56,465 nucleotides of DNA, from contig JARYLJ010000009.1 of NCBI GenBank assembly GCA_029907705.1, positions 1 through 56,465 of the forward strand, in the 5' to 3' direction. The DNA is from Methanomicrobiales archaeon (lineage in GTDB: Archaea > Halobacteriota > Methanomicrobia > Methanomicrobiales > JACTUA01). The position numbers and the translations under genes are program-made. Positions 35,882 through 43,801 of this stretch are shown here, one piece after another. The notes beneath the pieces are model-generated. The model saw only the letters and a list, made by a program, of their open reading frames with translations. It made no database searches and had not been told where the DNA came from. Each line of letters begins with the position of its first letter. The first letter of the stretch is position 1.

Positions 35882-36857
35882 GAAGTACCGACCAAAGACG
35901 CTGGAGGAGATCGCCGGGCAGACACACGTGACCGAACGCCTCGCCGCGTGGGCAGACAGGAGGGGCCTGCCGCACCTCCTCCTCTCGGGACCGCACGGCA
36001 CCGGGAAGAGCACCGCGGTGGAGTGCCTGGCAAAACGCCTCTATGGCGACGAATGGGAGGTGAACACAGGCATCGTCTCCACCTCCACCCTCTTCCAGGA
36101 GGGACGGGCATACCTGGAGGGCGAGGAGCGCTTCTCCCACCTCTACCGAAAGGATGAGAGCGTCATCTCGAACTTCAAGCGGATCGCACGATGGTACTCC
36201 TCCCTCCAGCCTCTGGGCGCCCCCTTCAGGCTCATGGTCTTCGAGGAGGCGGAGGCGCTGCCCTTCGAGGCGCAGCAGGCGCTGCGCAGGACCATGGAAC
36301 AGTACCACCGTACCTGCCGCTTCCTGTACTGCACGACGAGGGCGAGCGGCATCATCCCCGCGATCGCCTCGCGATGCTACCCTCTCCACTTCCTGCCCCT
36401 CGGCGAAGAGGCGATCCTGCGCATTCTGCAGAGGGTACAGGGGGAGGAGGGATGCACGGAGGTGGGGCGGGACGACCTGGAGCTGGTGGCGAGGGCGGCG
36501 AAGGGGGATGCGAGGCGCGCCATCATGATGCTGCAGGTGATGGCGGAGGCGCAGATCCACGATCTCTCACGTGCGATGCGGTCCGAGACGGAGGGCGTCA
36601 CCTCGACGATCGTGGAGCAGCTGTTGAACGGGGATCTGAACGCCGCGTGCAAGGGCATGGAGACGCTACTGCTCGAGTACGGGCTCTCCGGGAGGGAGGC
36701 TATTCACATGCTCGCCCGTGAGGTCGGGAGGCAGTACAACGATCCCCTCGCCATCAGGCAGATCGCATCCACGGATACGATACTGGCGGAGGGGGGCAAC
36801 GACTTCATACAGCTGAATGCACTGCTCTCCATGCTCAGGGAGGAGGTATTTCCGTGA
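35868..36857 (+). CDS. Second replication factor C small-subunit-like protein (RfcB type) with altered Walker B
   Basis: The 329-residue AAA+ protein starts with the RFC box LWIEKYRPKTLEEIAGQ, Walker A GPHGTGKST (41-49) and SRC (168-170), so it is a clamp-loader subunit. Its Walker B is FEEAEAL (125-131) in place of the LDEADAL seen in the window's other RfcS, so the metal-coordinating Asp is replaced by Glu. Methanomicrobia and haloarchaea have RFC complexes with two different small subunits plus a large one. This would be the second small subunit, perhaps with reduced ATPase. It overlaps the next gene by 4 nt. Confidence 0.88.
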   Translation: MLWIEKYRPKTLEEIAGQTHVTERLAAWADRRGLPHLLLSGPHGTGKSTAVECLAKRLYGDEWEVNTGIVSTSTLFQEGRAYLEGEERFSHLYRKDESVISNFKRIARWYSSLQPLGAPFRLMVFEEAEALPFEAQQALRRTMEQYHRTCRFLYCTTRASGIIPAIASRCYPLHFLPLGEEAILRILQRVQGEEGCTEVGRDDLELVARAAKGDARRAIMMLQVMAEAQIHDLSRAMRSETEGVTSTIVEQLLNGDLNAACKGMETLLLEYGLSGREAIHMLAREVGRQYNDPLAIRQIASTDTILAEGGNDFIQLNALLSMLREEVFP

Positions 36858-37570
36858 GGAAGGTGCAGAAGCACTACGACGAAGTGGCGGAGATCTATGA
36901 CAGGAGGTACGACCGCGAGCAGGGGAGGCAGTACTACGACCATATCAGCCGGCAGGTCCTCGGGTGCCTGGATGGTGGTGCGTTTATCCTGGACATCGGC
37001 TGCGGTACCGGTCTCTTCATGGAGCGGTACCTCGCACGCGGTGGCAGTGCCATCGGCATCGACATCAGCCGCGGGATGATCAGGCGCGCGAGAGACCGGT
37101 GCCCGATGAGCGAATTCGTCGTCGGCGACGGCCAGGCGCTCCCCTTCGCTGGGGGCACCTTCGATGCGGTGGCCAGCCTCCTCGCCTTCAGCTACGTGAG
37201 GGAGCCGGCGCGGATGCTCTCCGAGGTCTATCGCGTCCTGAAGCCGGGGGGGAGACTCGCGCTCTGCACGCTGGGGCGGAACATGCTCACCTCCATGGTC
37301 CCCGCGCTCTACCGGATCGGGGAGCTGATCGAGGTGAAGGGCATCGGTGTCGGGGACTTCGGGGAGCACTACTATACCGAGGATGAGATGGTGGTGCTCC
37401 TCGAGGGAACGGGTTTTTCCGAGGTGACCGTGAAACGCTGCTCCTTTGCGCATGTCGCCATGGCAAAGCCCTTCTTCGAGATCGCACGCCGCGTGGAGCC
37501 ATTCGTCGAGGAGAGGGTCCCCAGACTCGCATACAATATCTGCGCGAGCGCGATCAAACCCCGGCCTTGA
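36854..37570 (+). CDS. SAM-dependent class I methyltransferase (methyltransferase-11 type)
   Basis: The 238-residue protein has motif I LDIGCGTGLFMERYLARGG, the GIDIS acidic loop, GDGQALPFAGGTFDAV and VLKPGGRLAL. This is typical of small-molecule or quinone/cofactor methyltransferases; the substrate cannot be told. GTG 36854 forms a GTGA overlap with the RfcB stop and has a perfect AGGAGGT site (36841-36847) 6 nt upstream. It ends the long run that begins with DUF424. Confidence 0.82.
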   Translation: MRKVQKHYDEVAEIYDRRYDREQGRQYYDHISRQVLGCLDGGAFILDIGCGTGLFMERYLARGGSAIGIDISRGMIRRARDRCPMSEFVVGDGQALPFAGGTFDAVASLLAFSYVREPARMLSEVYRVLKPGGRLALCTLGRNMLTSMVPALYRIGELIEVKGIGVGDFGEHYYTEDEMVVLLEGTGFSEVTVKRCSFAHVAMAKPFFEIARRVEPFVEERVPRLAYNICASAIKPRP

Positions 37571-37870
37571 GAGGAATCGATCCGCAGCAGGGCCTTTTCC
37601 CCCCGTATTTCAGTCCCACCAGGCGGGTTCCGCGTGCCTCTGAACGCTCTTCGAGAGAGCTATATCGTGACCGCTCCCCGCCCCTGCACAGGAACCTTCA
37701 TTCCGGCACCCGTGCACGAACACAATCGTTCCCGCTAAAGGAGGAACGTTCTGCACCATGCACCATGACGCCCCCGATCGACCGGTCGATCGGATTCATT
37801 CGCATCTGCACACCACACCTCTCCCCAATCGTCCCCATGCTCTGCGGTCGCCTGCGATGAGGAGAGGTGC
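37571..37870. other. Intergenic region between convergent genes, with a 20-bp palindrome
   Basis: About 300 bases between convergent genes, with no supported coding frame. A perfect 20-bp palindrome lies at 37774-37793. Confidence 0.5.
37774..37793. repeat. Perfect 20-bp palindrome
   Basis: The bases CCGATCGACCGGTCGATCGG read the same on both strands without a loop. It sits between the convergent stops of the methyltransferase and the PurM-like gene. A bidirectional terminator or a protein-binding site is possible; there is no T tail. Confidence 0.6.
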
Positions 37871-39193
37871 CTACGCACCCCTCAGCCTCTCCAGCACCCT
37901 CCGCTTCTTCTCCTGCGCCGCAGCGGCGGCACGATCGATCCCTGCCCTCATCGCCTCCCTGTCCCGCTCGCACCCCTCCACCACCCGTTTCAGCGGGGTG
38001 TAGGCGGACTCCCTGAAGCCCGGTTCGAAGCCCGTCTCCTCCCCTCCCTTCAGGAGCACACCCTCTGGGCGCCCCTCCTCCACATGTCCGATCTCGCGCA
38101 TCTCCACGCCTGCACCTCTCACCACACGCATCACCTCCTCCGCCACATCGGGCGGCGAGGCGACCAGGAGCGCATCGATGGATACGCCGAGGTGATCGAT
38201 CCGGAGGCGGTCCAGGAGAGAGAGGACGGCGGGATCGATCAGGTGGCGGAGCGGCGCCTCTTCCACCACGATCCGGCACCTGCACGTCTGCGAGAGCTCG
38301 TGGACATCGCCCCTCAGGCCACCGTTCGTCACGTCCGTCATCGCGTGCACCTCCGTAAAGACCTCGCTGGAGAGGAGCGCCTCGCAGGCGCGGAGGAAGT
38401 GGAGGTTGATCGTCCTCTCCACCACCTCCGGATTCCCCGAGTATATCGCCGCCGTCGCGATGGTGCCGCCGCCTGCCCCCTCTGTCATCAGGAGCATGTC
38501 GCCCGGCACGACTTCCCTCCTCGGCGTCAGGTGCTCTGCCACGCCGACGGCACCCACGCAGCCGGTCATCCGGTCGCCGAGCACCATGTCGCCCCCGATC
38601 CGAAGCGTCGATCCGGCGACGAGCGGGACCCCCATCGCCTCGCCCACCGTGGTCACCCCTGCGGTATAGTCGAAGATCTTCGCCACGTCGCCGTCATCCG
38701 CCACATGGATATCGGAGAAGAGCATTACAGGCCTCGCACCCATCACGTAGACATCCCGCATCGTCGCCCTCGTCACATGAAAGCCCGCGAGGAACGGGAA
38801 GTCCGAGAGGCGGGAGTGCATCCCGTCCACGGTGCAGACGATGTAGTTACCTTTCGCCCTCACCGCCCCTGCGTCGTCCATGTCCTCTACGCCCACGACG
38901 GCGCCGCTCTTCCCGATGATCTCCGCGATCTTCCGGTGGACGTAGAAGTCCCCCGTTCCCCGCGAACCGACACCGAAGTCGCCCATACCGGTGCCCGAAT
39001 GCTCGAAGGAGAAGAGATCCCCCTGCAGCCCGCTGCTCCGCCGCACCTCCTCCATCACAGCACCGGCGAAGGCGACGGCGTACTCCTGCCCGCACCCCTT
39101 GATCCGATCCACGTGTGCGGCGAGGAGCGATACGATCTCCTCCGGACTCCTCCCCTCCTTCTGCATCCGCCTGACGAACCCCTCCACATCCAT
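37871..39193 (-). CDS. AIR synthase-related protein (PurM/HypE superfamily)
   Basis: The 440-residue protein has an N-terminal helical extension (about residues 1-60). A PurM/HypE/SelD-type ATP-binding fold follows, with VEDMDDAGAV, CTVDGMHSRLSDFPFLAG, TMRDVYVMGARPVM, GDMLLMTEGAGGGTIA and TDVTNGGLRGDVHEL. The superfamily makes activated phospho- or carbamoyl intermediates. This archaeal branch has been labelled hydrogenase-maturation-like, but its reaction is not established. It is read alone, divergent from the beta-propeller gene. Confidence 0.8.
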   Translation of the reverse strand: MDVEGFVRRMQKEGRSPEEIVSLLAAHVDRIKGCGQEYAVAFAGAVMEEVRRSSGLQGDLFSFEHSGTGMGDFGVGSRGTGDFYVHRKIAEIIGKSGAVVGVEDMDDAGAVRAKGNYIVCTVDGMHSRLSDFPFLAGFHVTRATMRDVYVMGARPVMLFSDIHVADDGDVAKIFDYTAGVTTVGEAMGVPLVAGSTLRIGGDMVLGDRMTGCVGAVGVAEHLTPRREVVPGDMLLMTEGAGGGTIATAAIYSGNPEVVERTINLHFLRACEALLSSEVFTEVHAMTDVTNGGLRGDVHELSQTCRCRIVVEEAPLRHLIDPAVLSLLDRLRIDHLGVSIDALLVASPPDVAEEVMRVVRGAGVEMREIGHVEEGRPEGVLLKGGEETGFEPGFRESAYTPLKRVVEGCERDREAMRAGIDRAAAAAQEKKRRVLERLRGA

Positions 39194-39299
39194 GCGACGA
39201 TCCCTAACTCTTATCTATCCTTTTCTGTAAAGCATTATGCGAAACGGTGAGGATGGAGAGTTGTCGGGATCCCTCAGGGCGGGCAGGATGAGGCATACC

Positions 39300-40556
39300 A
39301 TGCCCATCGGTGGCTCACGGGCCCTTTTTATCGCGATCACATGCTCTCTCATGGTGCTATCCGCTGCACATGCGACAGGGGCCGAGATCCTCTGGAACCG
39401 CACGCTCACGCAGGATGTCACCGATCTTTCCATTTCAGAGGACGGGGAAGACACTGCCGTCGCAGCCGAATGGATCCAGCTGTTTGACAGCGGGGGAAAT
39501 GTCCTGTGGCGGCAGTGGGTGGCCCGGCGCGTCCTCATATCGGGAGACGGCAGGTACGTCGCCGCGGGGAGTTATGGCTCTGTGAGGCTCGTGGATGTAC
39601 GGGGGAAGAACCTCTGGGAGAGGGAGATCGACGGGGAGATCAGCGCGCTGGCCACCACGAGCGATATGTCGCGTCTTGCTGCCGGCACCTTGACAGGGAG
39701 CGTGTATATTTTCTCCAACTCGGGGGAATTGCTGGGGAAGAACACCACGAATACCGTCGGCGGGACGGCACCGGTCCGGGACATTGCGATCTCCGATGAC
39801 GGTGCATGCACGGCCGCCATCACTAGCCGTGCGGTATTCCTGCTGAACAGAACCTCTTATCCGCTCTGGGAACGTCTGAACGAAACCCTCTTCGACGGGA
39901 AATACGTCTCCATCAGCAGGTCGTGCGACCTGGTGGCGGCCGCTGGTAAATACGAGCTCTACCGCCTCCATTCGGGCGGGGAGACCCTCTGGCGGTACAG
40001 CGCGAACGGGGAGATCACCGCCCTCGCCACCATATATAATCACTCCCTCGTAGCTCTCGGGACGCGGGACGGAAGGGTGATCCTCCTGGATGGTTCGGGC
40101 AGTGTGAGGGGCATATACGCCACCGGCAGGATGATCTCCCGCCTCTCCATCTCCCGAAATGGTGACCGTATCCTCGCTTCGTCCCTGAACGGGGGCGTCT
40201 ATCTCCTCGACTCGGATGCCGTCCTCCTCGACAGTGCAGAGCTGGGGAGGATGGTCAGGGCCGTCGCGCTCATCCCCTCCGGTGAGAAGGGTGTTGCGGC
40301 GACCGTTGACGGTCTTTTCTTCTTAAGGTTCTCGGGTTCTTTTCCTGCCGCGATGACAGTTACGCCCGGCCCACCCACCCCATCCCCCACCAGATCGATT
40401 CCTACGATCCAGATAGTGACCACCGCTGAGACGAGCCCTCCGGAAGAGAGCGGACCATCCGAAACCATTCCTCCTGTCACCCGGGCCGGGTTTTGGCCCC
40501 TCTCTCTGCCTTTCGCCATCGTGCTCGCGATCATTCTCCTTCCAGCGAGGAGATGA
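39300..40556 (+). CDS. Secreted beta-propeller protein with C-terminal membrane anchor
   Basis: The product (about 418 residues from ATG 39300) has a signal peptide (hydrophobic run FIAITCSLMVLSAAHATGA). About seven WD/PQQ-like repeats follow, each with a [Ser/Asn]xDG-type turn and a GxVxLLD strand, then a Pro/Thr/Ser-rich stalk (about residues 355-395) and a terminal hydrophobic helix before ARR. This is the layout of an archaeal surface protein. Several N-glycosylation sequons are present (NRT, NTT, NET, NHS). The start is uncertain: the frame is open from ATG 39237; AGGATGAGG 6 nt upstream and the signal peptide favour 39300. Confidence 0.7.
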   Translation: MPIGGSRALFIAITCSLMVLSAAHATGAEILWNRTLTQDVTDLSISEDGEDTAVAAEWIQLFDSGGNVLWRQWVARRVLISGDGRYVAAGSYGSVRLVDVRGKNLWEREIDGEISALATTSDMSRLAAGTLTGSVYIFSNSGELLGKNTTNTVGGTAPVRDIAISDDGACTAAITSRAVFLLNRTSYPLWERLNETLFDGKYVSISRSCDLVAAAGKYELYRLHSGGETLWRYSANGEITALATIYNHSLVALGTRDGRVILLDGSGSVRGIYATGRMISRLSISRNGDRILASSLNGGVYLLDSDAVLLDSAELGRMVRAVALIPSGEKGVAATVDGLFFLRFSGSFPAAMTVTPGPPTPSPTRSIPTIQIVTTAETSPPEESGPSETIPPVTRAGFWPLSLPFAIVLAIILLPARR

Positions 40557-40997
40557 TACCTTCCTCCGCCTCTCCCCCCCTCTCATGTTGAGCCAGCGGT
40601 ACCTCCTCATGACTTGTTCTTCGTTCCGGCCACTGCCCTGACGGATCACATCATGAACCGCATTACTTTTTATCCCGGTGGAGTTCCAGAAGGGCGTGCC
40701 CTTCATGCCCCTGAACCACAACATTTCGGAGGTTGCGGAGCCATACCTCATCCTCAGGCATTCCGGTGGAGGTATCCGATGCACCGTGCGGTCACTCACC
40801 TCCCGGCAAAGAAAAGATGCAGGGGGGAGACGGAGAAGTGGCGCAGGGCATCTCTGACCGCGACCGATCCATATTCGGCACTCGACCCTCCACGCACCCT
40901 CGTTCCACCTCCACCCCCATATCCGCCATACCCACAGGACACATCCAAAACCTTCAATTCCACGCAGTACGATCACCCTCTGATGAACGGAGCAGAG
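40557..40997. other. Intergenic region upstream of thiD
   Basis: About 440 bases with no convincing gene. An AT-rich ATTACTTTTTATCC (about 40662-40675) could be a promoter. I looked for the TPP riboswitch core upstream of thiD and did not find it. Confidence 0.4.
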
Positions 40998-41780
40998 ATG
41001 GTCTGCGCCCTCACCATCGCGGGGAGCGACTCCGGCGGGGGTGCGGGGATACAGGCGGACCTGAAGACGTTCGCCTCACACCATGTGTGGGGGATCAGTG
41101 CGATCACCGCCATCACGGCGCAGAGCCCTGCTGAGGTGCGCGGGGTATGGGCGCTCTCTCCCGAGGCGGTGGCGACGCAGCTGGATACCGTCGTCTCCCA
41201 CTTCTCGCCCATGGTGGCAAAGACCGGCATGCTGGCGAACGGCGGCATCGTGAGGGCGGTCGCGGATCACCTGCCCCGCGAGGTTTCGCTCGTGCTGGAC
41301 CCGGTGATGATCGCGGCGAGCGGGGCGCGTCTCCTCGACGGGGAGGCGGTGGAGGCGATGACGAAGCTCCTGATTCCACGCGCTGTGGTGATCACCCCGA
41401 ACATCCCGGAGGCGGAGGTGCTCGCCGGGTTCTCCCCCATTAAAACGATCGAGGAGATGTGCTCCGCCGGCGAGCTGATCCGTGGACTCGGCGCAAAGGC
41501 AGTGGTGGTGAAGGGGGGGCACCTGAAGGGCGTCACCCGCTACGCGACCGACGTGATCATCGACGAGGAGGGGCAGTGGCTCGTCGAGGGGCCCAGGTAC
41601 CCCTACCGGGTGCACGGCACCGGCTGCACCTTCTCCGCCGCGATCGCGGCCAACCTCGCGCTCGGCATACCGCTCCGCGACGCCGTGAAGCGGGCAAAGA
41701 TCTTCACTCTCGACGCGCTGAAGAACGCGTACCTGAGCGCCGGCGGCCTTCGCTCCTCGAACCCCGGTGGCAGGTGCTGA
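40998..41780 (+). CDS. thiD: Hydroxymethylpyrimidine / HMP-phosphate kinase
   Basis: ThiD phosphorylates HMP and HMP-P to HMP-PP for thiamin synthesis. The 260-residue ribokinase-fold protein starts with [21 protein letters not shown], has [30 protein letters not shown] and the anion-hole [19 protein letters not shown] 40998 is chosen for the GGAG site 5 nt upstream and family length; ATG 40983 is also in frame. Archaeal ThiD is often fused to a ThiN domain; here it is the kinase alone. Confidence 0.94.
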   Translation: MVCALTIAGSDSGGGAGIQADLKTFASHHVWGISAITAITAQSPAEVRGVWALSPEAVATQLDTVVSHFSPMVAKTGMLANGGIVRAVADHLPREVSLVLDPVMIAASGARLLDGEAVEAMTKLLIPRAVVITPNIPEAEVLAGFSPIKTIEEMCSAGELIRGLGAKAVVVKGGHLKGVTRYATDVIIDEEGQWLVEGPRYPYRVHGTGCTFSAAIAANLALGIPLRDAVKRAKIFTLDALKNAYLSAGGLRSSNPGGRC

Positions 41781-42470
41781 CCGGCGGCTGAAGCGCGGTT
41801 CCCCTCTCTCCCTGTTTGCCCGATTCGCATCGTCACCGACCTGCACAACCGCTTCCCATCCGGCCTTATGGTCCTGAGGTGCACCCTCCGCACCTCTTCG
41901 GTGTACGGCGCCCGAATCCTTCCCTTCGCCCTGTGCCCACGCCTCCACGCTCTCTCGCGTGCATATAAACTGCATGCAGGCATTCTCACGCGAGCAGCCA
42001 CAGAATACGTTGCACACAGCCCTGACGCCATCCCCTTCCCCCTCCGTTTCCCTTCCTTGTTACCCCATCCTCTTTCCCTCTCCATATCCTGCGCTATTCC
42101 GCCATCCCACAATCACCCTTCCATCCCTGCAATCCCTCCCCTCCTCTATCCGCTCTTCCGCTGTACTCTCCACCTCTCCTCCCCTCTCCACGCTCCTTCC
42201 CTCCTCATTCCTTCCTTCAGACCCCTGTGGTCCGAGACGTGCAGGCAACTCAACAGTCCAATATCTCCGTCCGGTGTTCCCGCCCTTTCCGTTCGGTAAT
42301 GCGACCCGTTCGGCGATCCCGTCCCATCCAGAAAACATAGGATGAAAATAATATATCATTAATGCTGAATTAAATTAAATCAAAATAATATAATTTATTT
42401 TCAATTTCAAACCAATTATAAGTTAAAATAATTACAAGTATCCAATAATCAAAAACACCATAAAGATAAG
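41781..42470. other. Intergenic region with polypyrimidine tract and AT-rich island
   Basis: About 690 bases with no supported gene. Bases about 42030-42230 of the plus strand are overwhelmingly C and T (polypyrimidine; purine-rich on the other strand). From 42340 the composition switches to AT-rich, leading into the pilin promoter. Confidence 0.5.
42030..42230. repeat. Polypyrimidine (CT-rich) low-complexity tract
   Basis: About 200 bases with runs such as CCCTCCCCTCCTC and CTCCACCTCTCCTCCCC, with only scattered purines. No exact repeat unit. Such tracts can form triplex-like structures; here it may also be a slippage-prone remnant. Confidence 0.55.
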
Positions 42471-42538
42471 TTTATATATTATAAGAATAAATTATTTCAA
42501 TGCTGCATGCATGAGTGCATGACAGAGTAACGAGGTGA
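42471..42538 (+). promoter_or_regulatory. Promoter and ribosome site of the first pilin gene
   Basis: A strong TATA box TTTATATATT (42471-42480), and GAGGTGA (42532-42538) 6 nt before ATG 42545, imply a leader of about 40 nt. The leader contains TGCATGCA-type short palindromic bases. This looks like a highly expressed gene. Confidence 0.65.
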
Positions 42539-42544
42539 AAAGAT

Positions 42545-42931
42545 ATGAAATTCCTTAAGGAAGAGGAAGATGCGGTATCACCGGTCATCGGTGTCATCCT
42601 GATGGTCGCCATCACAGTGATCCTGGCCGCCGTCATCGCGGCATTCGTGTTCGGGATGAGCGGCAGCGTGCAGAAGACGAAGAGTGTGGCCGCGACGGCT
42701 GTGCAGAAGGACAACACGATTTACATTACCTACCAGGGTGGACCGGATGCAAATCAGGTTAGTAATTTGACAATTACATCTCCACCATGCGCTGGCAATG
42801 AAACATTTAACAACTCCACATCCACAGGTATTATTGCAGAATGTAATGGAACTAAAAATCAGGACCATGTGGTTGTAATTGCCAACTTTACTGACGGTTC
42901 CAGTCAGGTGATCCTCGATACCTACGTCTGA
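42545..42931 (+). CDS. Archaeal type IV pilin, sequon-rich
   Basis: The 128-residue protein has the archaeal class III signal (KEEEDAVSPVIGVILM), cut before the hydrophobic helix that builds the pilus core (about residues 10-38). The globular part carries six N-glycosylation sequons within about 55 residues (NLT, NET, NNS, NST, NGT, NFT) and two cysteines that could form a disulfide. The segment 42760-42900 is AT-richer than the rest of the gene and the window, which suggests a variable or exchanged domain. It is paired with a second pilin 256 nt downstream. Confidence 0.88.
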   Translation: MKFLKEEEDAVSPVIGVILMVAITVILAAVIAAFVFGMSGSVQKTKSVAATAVQKDNTIYITYQGGPDANQVSNLTITSPPCAGNETFNNSTSTGIIAECNGTKNQDHVVVIANFTDGSSQVILDTYV

Positions 42932-43187
42932 AGGCCCCAACAAATATTTTATCAATTTTTAAAATCCGCTCAAATTTTGATCACTTTTTTATTCCAGATT
43001 TCTACCACGATCTCACCAAGAGAGTGTTGCCATATCGGGCTGCATCTTATCTTAGATTATTCTCTTCTATTTCGATTTAATGATAAAAATTGCTTTAAAT
43101 TAATAAATTTTGAAATAATAATTAATTAAATTTAATCGTAATTTTAATATAGAATAAAGTAAATTTATCTATTAGGAGCCCTGAAAT
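42932..43187. other. AT-rich spacer between pilin genes with T-run terminator
   Basis: About 255 bases, very AT-rich. T runs at 42956-42960 and 42985-42990 are likely terminators for the first pilin. The right part provides promoter elements and a TAGGAG ribosome site for the second. Confidence 0.5.
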
Positions 43188-43610
43188 ATGAATACCCGTT
43201 CAGACGAGAACGCCGTCTCCCCCGTGATAGGCACCGTGCTCATGGTCGCCGTCACCGTGATCATCGGTGCGATGATCGGTGCATACGTCTTCGGTCTGAC
43301 TACGAACGTCCAGAAGCCACGGCAGATCGGCGTCCTCCACGTTTCCCAGAGCAACAACGACATCATCATCAACTACCATGGCGGACCCGACAGCGACGCC
43401 CTCGCATGGTTCCGGATCACCGCTCCGGACGGCACGCTTTATTACTCGACGGCGAACAGTCTCACCTCCGACTTCGATGAGCGGGCGGCACCGGACCTGG
43501 GCGCCTCCTTTGTCCTTGTGAACAACGCGACGCCCCAGAACGACCGCGTGATCGTGGTCGGCCACTTCATCGACGGTGACGAGCAGATCATCTACGACGC
43601 CTGGCTCTGA
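43188..43610 (+). CDS. Archaeal type IV pilin
   Basis: The 140-residue protein is a paralogue of the previous one: class III signal RSDENAVSPVIGTVLM, hydrophobic helix to about residue 38, then a head domain sharing NYHGGPDSDAL with the GGPDANQV of the first. The end (DRVIVVGHFIDGDEQIIYDAWL region) matches the first pilin's end in pattern. It has one sequon (NAT), no cysteine, and ordinary high GC, so it differs sharply in composition from its neighbour. TAGGAG lies upstream of ATG 43188. Confidence 0.88.
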   Translation: MNTRSDENAVSPVIGTVLMVAVTVIIGAMIGAYVFGLTTNVQKPRQIGVLHVSQSNNDIIINYHGGPDSDALAWFRITAPDGTLYYSTANSLTSDFDERAAPDLGASFVLVNNATPQNDRVIVVGHFIDGDEQIIYDAWL

Positions 43611-43615
43611 GGAGA

Positions 43616-43628
43616 GGGGATTTTTCCC
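43616..43628 (+). terminator. Terminator after the second pilin
   Basis: GGGGATTTTTCCC, six nt past the stop, has five T between complementary G and C runs. Confidence 0.45.
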
Positions 43629-43801
43629 GTTGGCTCGTATAATGCCCCGCAGGTCCAGAGGGGGATGGAGGAGGGTATGCCTCGATCGGAAAAGTCGGAC
43701 GACCACGATTTTCGCGCCCTTTGGACCTTTCATCTCATTCCGTTGCGGGAGAATTCGATCATGCATATAACGCATGGTGGAGATACCCTTTCAGGGTGAA
43801 T

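Noticed and set aside
40600-40997. Possible TPP riboswitch upstream of thiD
   Set aside because: The conserved CUGAGA and later core segments of the TPP aptamer are not present.
42060-42359. A 99-codon minus-strand frame over the polypyrimidine tract
   Set aside because: The Glu/Arg/Gly-rich translation is explained by the purine-rich strand itself.
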